Assembly (NCBI RefSeq): GCF_004804335.1
Contig: NZ_SRXY01000005.1
Location: forward strand, 186,001-250,000
Direction of reading: 5' to 3'
Length of the DNA: 64,000 nucleotides
Source: Pacificoceanicola onchidii
Lineage (GTDB): Bacteria > Pseudomonadota > Alphaproteobacteria > Rhodobacterales > Rhodobacteraceae
This document shows positions 61,520 to 64,000 of this stretch, piece by piece. Numbering within the stretch: the stretch's first letter is position 1; every line of letters starts with the position of its first letter. The translations under genes and the position numbers were made by a program. The notes under the pieces are model-generated. The model saw nothing but the letters and a program-made list of their open reading frames with translations. It was not told where the DNA came from and made no database searches.

Positions 61520-62872
61520 TTAATTTCCTTTTGCCTGCTTGGCCTTTTTAGCCTTGAGCATCTTGAATAGCTTTGTTGCCAGTCCCGGTTTCACCACTTG
61601 CGGCGCGCGAGAGACGGCCAGCGCGCCGGCGGGCACATCGTCCGTTATGGTCGAACCGGAGGCTGTCATCGCGCCGTCGCCGAGGGTCACCGGGGCGACG
61701 AGCATGGTGTCCGAGCCGATGAAGGCATCCGTGCCGACGGTGGTTTTGTGTTTGAAAACACCGTCGTAGTTGCAGGTCACGGTGCCCGCGCCGATGTTCG
61801 TGCGCGCGCCGATTTCGGCGTCGCCCAGGTAGGTCAGGTGGTTGGCCTTGACCCCCTCATGCAGCACCGCGTTTTTCACTTCGACGAAGTTGCCGATGTG
61901 CACACCTTCGGAAAGTTCCGCGCCGGGGCGCAGGCGGGCGTAGGGGCCGACGGTGCTCTTGCTGCTGACATGGGCGCCTTCGAAGTGGCTGAAGGCGCGG
62001 ATGCGCACGGCGTTTTCTATGGTGACGCCGGGGCCGAAGACGACGTTGGGTTCGATTTCGCTGTCACGCCCAATCACCGTATCCCAGGCGAGGAAAACCG
62101 TATCGGGGGCCTGCAGGCTGACGCCATCGGCCATGAGTTCTTCGCGGCGGCTTATTTGGAAAAGTCGTTCTGCTTCAGAGAGTTCCGCGCGAGAGTTCAC
62201 ACCGAGCGTTTCGCTTTCATCGCAGGTAACAACCGTCGCGGAAAGCCCGCGTGCCCGAGCAATGGCGACAGTATCCGTGAGATAATATTCGCCACTGGCG
62301 TTGTTGTTATCGACCGCGTCGATCAAATCAAAAAGCGTGGCCGTATCTGCGCAAACAACACCTGAATTACAAAGGGTTATGTCGCGTTCTTCATCTGATG
62401 CGTCTTTGAACTCGACGATCCTGTCAAGCGTGTCGCCACTGGTTACAAGACGGCCATAACGGCCCGGATCTGCCGCCTCGAATCCGAGCACAACAACGTC
62501 ATGGCTTTTGCGCGCCTCCAGCATGGCCAGCAGGGTCTTTTCAGAAATGAAGGGCGTATCGCCGTAGAGAACAATGGCATTGCCTTCAAAGCCTTGCAGG
62601 GCGTCCTTCGCCTGCGCCACGGCGTGGCCGGTGCCCAACTGCTCTTGCTGGATCACCACTTTGGCTTCGGGATCGAAGTCCAAAGCGGAGGCTTTGACCT
62701 GTTCGGCCTCGTGGCCTGCGACGACAACTGTAGCCTCGGGCTCCACCGCAAGCCCGGCGCGCATGGCGTGCCAGAGCATCGGGGCGTGGGCGATGCGGTG
62801 CAGGACCTTGGGCAAGTCCGATTCCATCCGCGTGCCTTTGCCCGCGGCGAGGATGATGAGGGCTGTGCTCAT
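61520..62872 (-). CDS. glmU: Bifunctional UDP-GlcNAc pyrophosphorylase / GlcN-1-P acetyltransferase
   Basis: A protein of 450 residues. The N-terminal uridylyltransferase has LAAGKGTRMESDLPKVLH and ATVVVAGHE; the left-handed beta helix has VFGPGVTIENAVRIRAFSHF, FVEVKNAVLHEGVKANHLTY and TVTCNYDGVFKHKT, with catalytic His in the last region. It produces UDP-N-acetylglucosamine. CAGGAAAGAGG precedes the ATG. Adjacent glmS supplies the pathway substrate. Confidence 0.97.
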   Translation of the reverse strand: MSTALIILAAGKGTRMESDLPKVLHRIAHAPMLWHAMRAGLAVEPEATVVVAGHEAEQVKASALDFDPEAKVVIQQEQLGTGHAVAQAKDALQGFEGNAIVLYGDTPFISEKTLLAMLEARKSHDVVVLGFEAADPGRYGRLVTSGDTLDRIVEFKDASDEERDITLCNSGVVCADTATLFDLIDAVDNNNASGEYYLTDTVAIARARGLSATVVTCDESETLGVNSRAELSEAERLFQISRREELMADGVSLQAPDTVFLAWDTVIGRDSEIEPNVVFGPGVTIENAVRIRAFSHFEGAHVSSKSTVGPYARLRPGAELSEGVHIGNFVEVKNAVLHEGVKANHLTYLGDAEIGARTNIGAGTVTCNYDGVFKHKTTVGTDAFIGSDTMLVAPVTLGDGAMTASGSTITDDVPAGALAVSRAPQVVKPGLATKLFKMLKAKKAKQAKGN

Positions 62873-62979
62873 GGCCTCTTTCCTGTTTGTTTTTCTCTTT
62901 GCCCCGTTTTATCCGGTTATCACGGCGGGGCAAGCGGGGGCTTTTCACGCTTGATTTCGGCATGTGACAGGGAACCGGC

Positions 62980-63651
62980 ATGAAACCTTGCGTGATTTTT
63001 GACCTCGATGGAACGCTGGCGGACACCAGCCTTGATCTCTTGGCGGCGGCGAACCGCTGTTTCGAGGAGATGGGCGAAGCGGTTCGGCTGAACACGGATG
63101 CGGACCGGATGATCGCTCTGCGGGGCGGGCGGCGGATGCTGACCGAAGGGCTGACGCGGGCCGGGCGCATGGACGAGGCGAAGGTCATGCAGTGGTATCC
63201 GCGCCTTCTGGAGGTCTATGCGGAGACTTTGGACGTTCATACGGCGATGTATCCCGGCGCGGTGGCGTCGGTGGAGGCGCTGCGCGGGGCGGGCTATGCG
63301 GTTGGCATCGCGACAAACAAGCCGGAAGGGCTGGCAGAGGAACTTTTGACGCGGCTTGGCGTTCGGTCGCTGTTCGATTCGATGATCGGGGCGGATACCT
63401 TGCCGGTGAAAAAGCCGGATCCGGCGCATTTCTGGGCGGCGGTTGACGGCTGTGGCGGCGCGCGGGAGGCGTCCTTGCTGGTGGGCGACAGCGACACGGA
63501 CCGCAAGACCTCGGCGGCGGCGGGCGTGCCTTCGGTGCTGGTTTCTTTCTCGCCTGCGGGGGAGGCGGTGCGCGCGCTGGAGCCGGAATCCGTCATTACC
63601 CATTTCGACGAGTTGATGGGCGAGGTCGCGCGGTTGATTGGTCAGCCCTGA
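62980..63651 (+). CDS. gph: HAD-family phosphatase, phosphoglycolate phosphatase-like
   Basis: A protein of 223 residues. HAD motif I FDLDGTLADTSLDLL, motif II GIATNKPEGL, motif III KKPDPAHF and motif IV LVGDSDTDRKTS are all present. The C1 cap is of the Gph type. It probably dephosphorylates 2-phosphoglycolate arising from DNA repair. It is divergent from glmU and its stop overlaps the next convergent gene by 10 nt. Confidence 0.92.
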   Translation: MKPCVIFDLDGTLADTSLDLLAAANRCFEEMGEAVRLNTDADRMIALRGGRRMLTEGLTRAGRMDEAKVMQWYPRLLEVYAETLDVHTAMYPGAVASVEALRGAGYAVGIATNKPEGLAEELLTRLGVRSLFDSMIGADTLPVKKPDPAHFWAAVDGCGGAREASLLVGDSDTDRKTSAAAGVPSVLVSFSPAGEAVRALEPESVITHFDELMGEVARLIGQP

Positions 63652-64000
63652 GCCTGCCAGTCCGACAGACGTTTGCCCGGCTCATCGACAAAAAGGCCGG
63701 GCAGGGGCGCGATGTCTTCGATTTTGTCCAGCGCGAAGCGCTTGAAATCGCTTGTGGTTTCATCCCAGGCGACACAGGTCCAGACGCGCCCCCAGTAATC
63801 GAGCAGCAGCGGGCGGATGTCATGCGGGGCATTCTCCAGCGTGACCCGGAGCTTTTGCCGGGCGCGAATGGCGGCGCGGATGGTCGGCATGTGGGCAAAG
63901 CCGCGCGCGGCCCCGGCAAAGGCATCGGTGGCAAAACCAAAAGGCGCGGCGGGCTGGCCGGATTCCTCGGGCAGGACCGCTTCGATCTTGGCCGAGAGAG
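63642..64000 (-). CDS. WYL-domain transcriptional regulator (C-terminal part, cut by window edge)
   Basis: The frame enters from the right edge without a start. About 119 residues are visible. FAHMPTIRAAIRARQKLRVT begins the WYL domain, followed by DIRPLLLDYWGRVWTCVAWD and RFALDKIEDIAPLPGLF. YafY-type regulators have an N-terminal HTH, which would be outside the window. An ATG at 63890 inside the frame is not the true start. It overlaps gph tail to tail. Confidence 0.85.
   Translation of the reverse strand, partial: LSAKIEAVLPEESGQPAAPFGFATDAFAGAARGFAHMPTIRAAIRARQKLRVTLENAPHDIRPLLLDYWGRVWTCVAWDETTSDFKRFALDKIEDIAPLPGLFVDEPGKRLSDWQAQG

Overview
The window comes from a high-GC alphaproteobacterium of the Rhodobacteraceae, most likely the Roseobacter group. 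The evidence is a complete RcGTA-type gene transfer agent (GTA) cluster, a VPLPA-CTERM protein, a Hint-domain protein, a DUF4167 protein, a pyruvate dehydrogenase operon with a lipoyl domain on E1-beta, and a tetronate-catabolism operon. There is no rRNA, transposase, integrase or CRISPR array, so most of the window is ordinary chromosome.

Region 1 (1-9.5 kb): the end of glnB, the NAD(P)HX repair enzyme, a degenerate Hint protein, tRNA-Leu(TAG), a four-gene tetronate operon (ltnD-otnK-otnC-otnI), trigger factor, and the ribosomal operon rpsF-rpsR-rplI. Region 2 (9.5-28 kb): two YceI-type proteins (one fused to a cytochrome b561), fabD-fabG-acpP, a chemoreceptor, a ferric-iron binding protein, mazG, an M20 amidohydrolase with an agmatinase, prfA-prmC, a DUF4167 protein, and an operon of aminotransferase, ICL/PEP-mutase-like lyase, TfoX-C protein and rsmA.

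Region 3 (28-42.7 kb) is the GTA: TerS-like g1, TerL, portal, g3.5, prohead protease, capsid, connector and closure proteins, tail tube, chaperones, a short tape measure, distal tail, hub, cell-wall peptidase and the 1310-residue fibre/megatron, followed by one translationally coupled extra gene. It starts behind a recognisable promoter with an inverted repeat over the -35 and a terminator-like hairpin in the leader. No integrase, att site or replication gene is present. The activator, head-spike and lysis genes known to sit elsewhere in GTA producers are also absent here.

Region 4 (43-64 kb): a DksA-type protein, cysE, the pdhA-VOC-pdhB-orf-pdhC operon, a VPLPA-CTERM protein, ftsB, pgk, two tandem cyclophilins, a DUF3179 protein, a GNAT/FemAB-like protein, tyrS divergent from anmK, moaA, a lipoprotein, a DNA alkylation repair protein, glmU-glmS, a phosphoglycolate phosphatase and the end of a WYL regulator.

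The least explained material is intergenic. (i) A ~240-nt dispersed repeat occurs in opposite orientations at 10.7 and 42.75 kb, possibly with a third partial copy at 53.5 kb; its terminal hairpin covaries between copies. (ii) Two 46-nt double palindromes have identical architecture but different stem sequences, one in fabD-fabG and one in prfA-prmC. (iii) A candidate small RNA with its own terminator lies between 22-nt inverted repeats at 57.1-57.3 kb. All assignments are by reading; no database search was possible.
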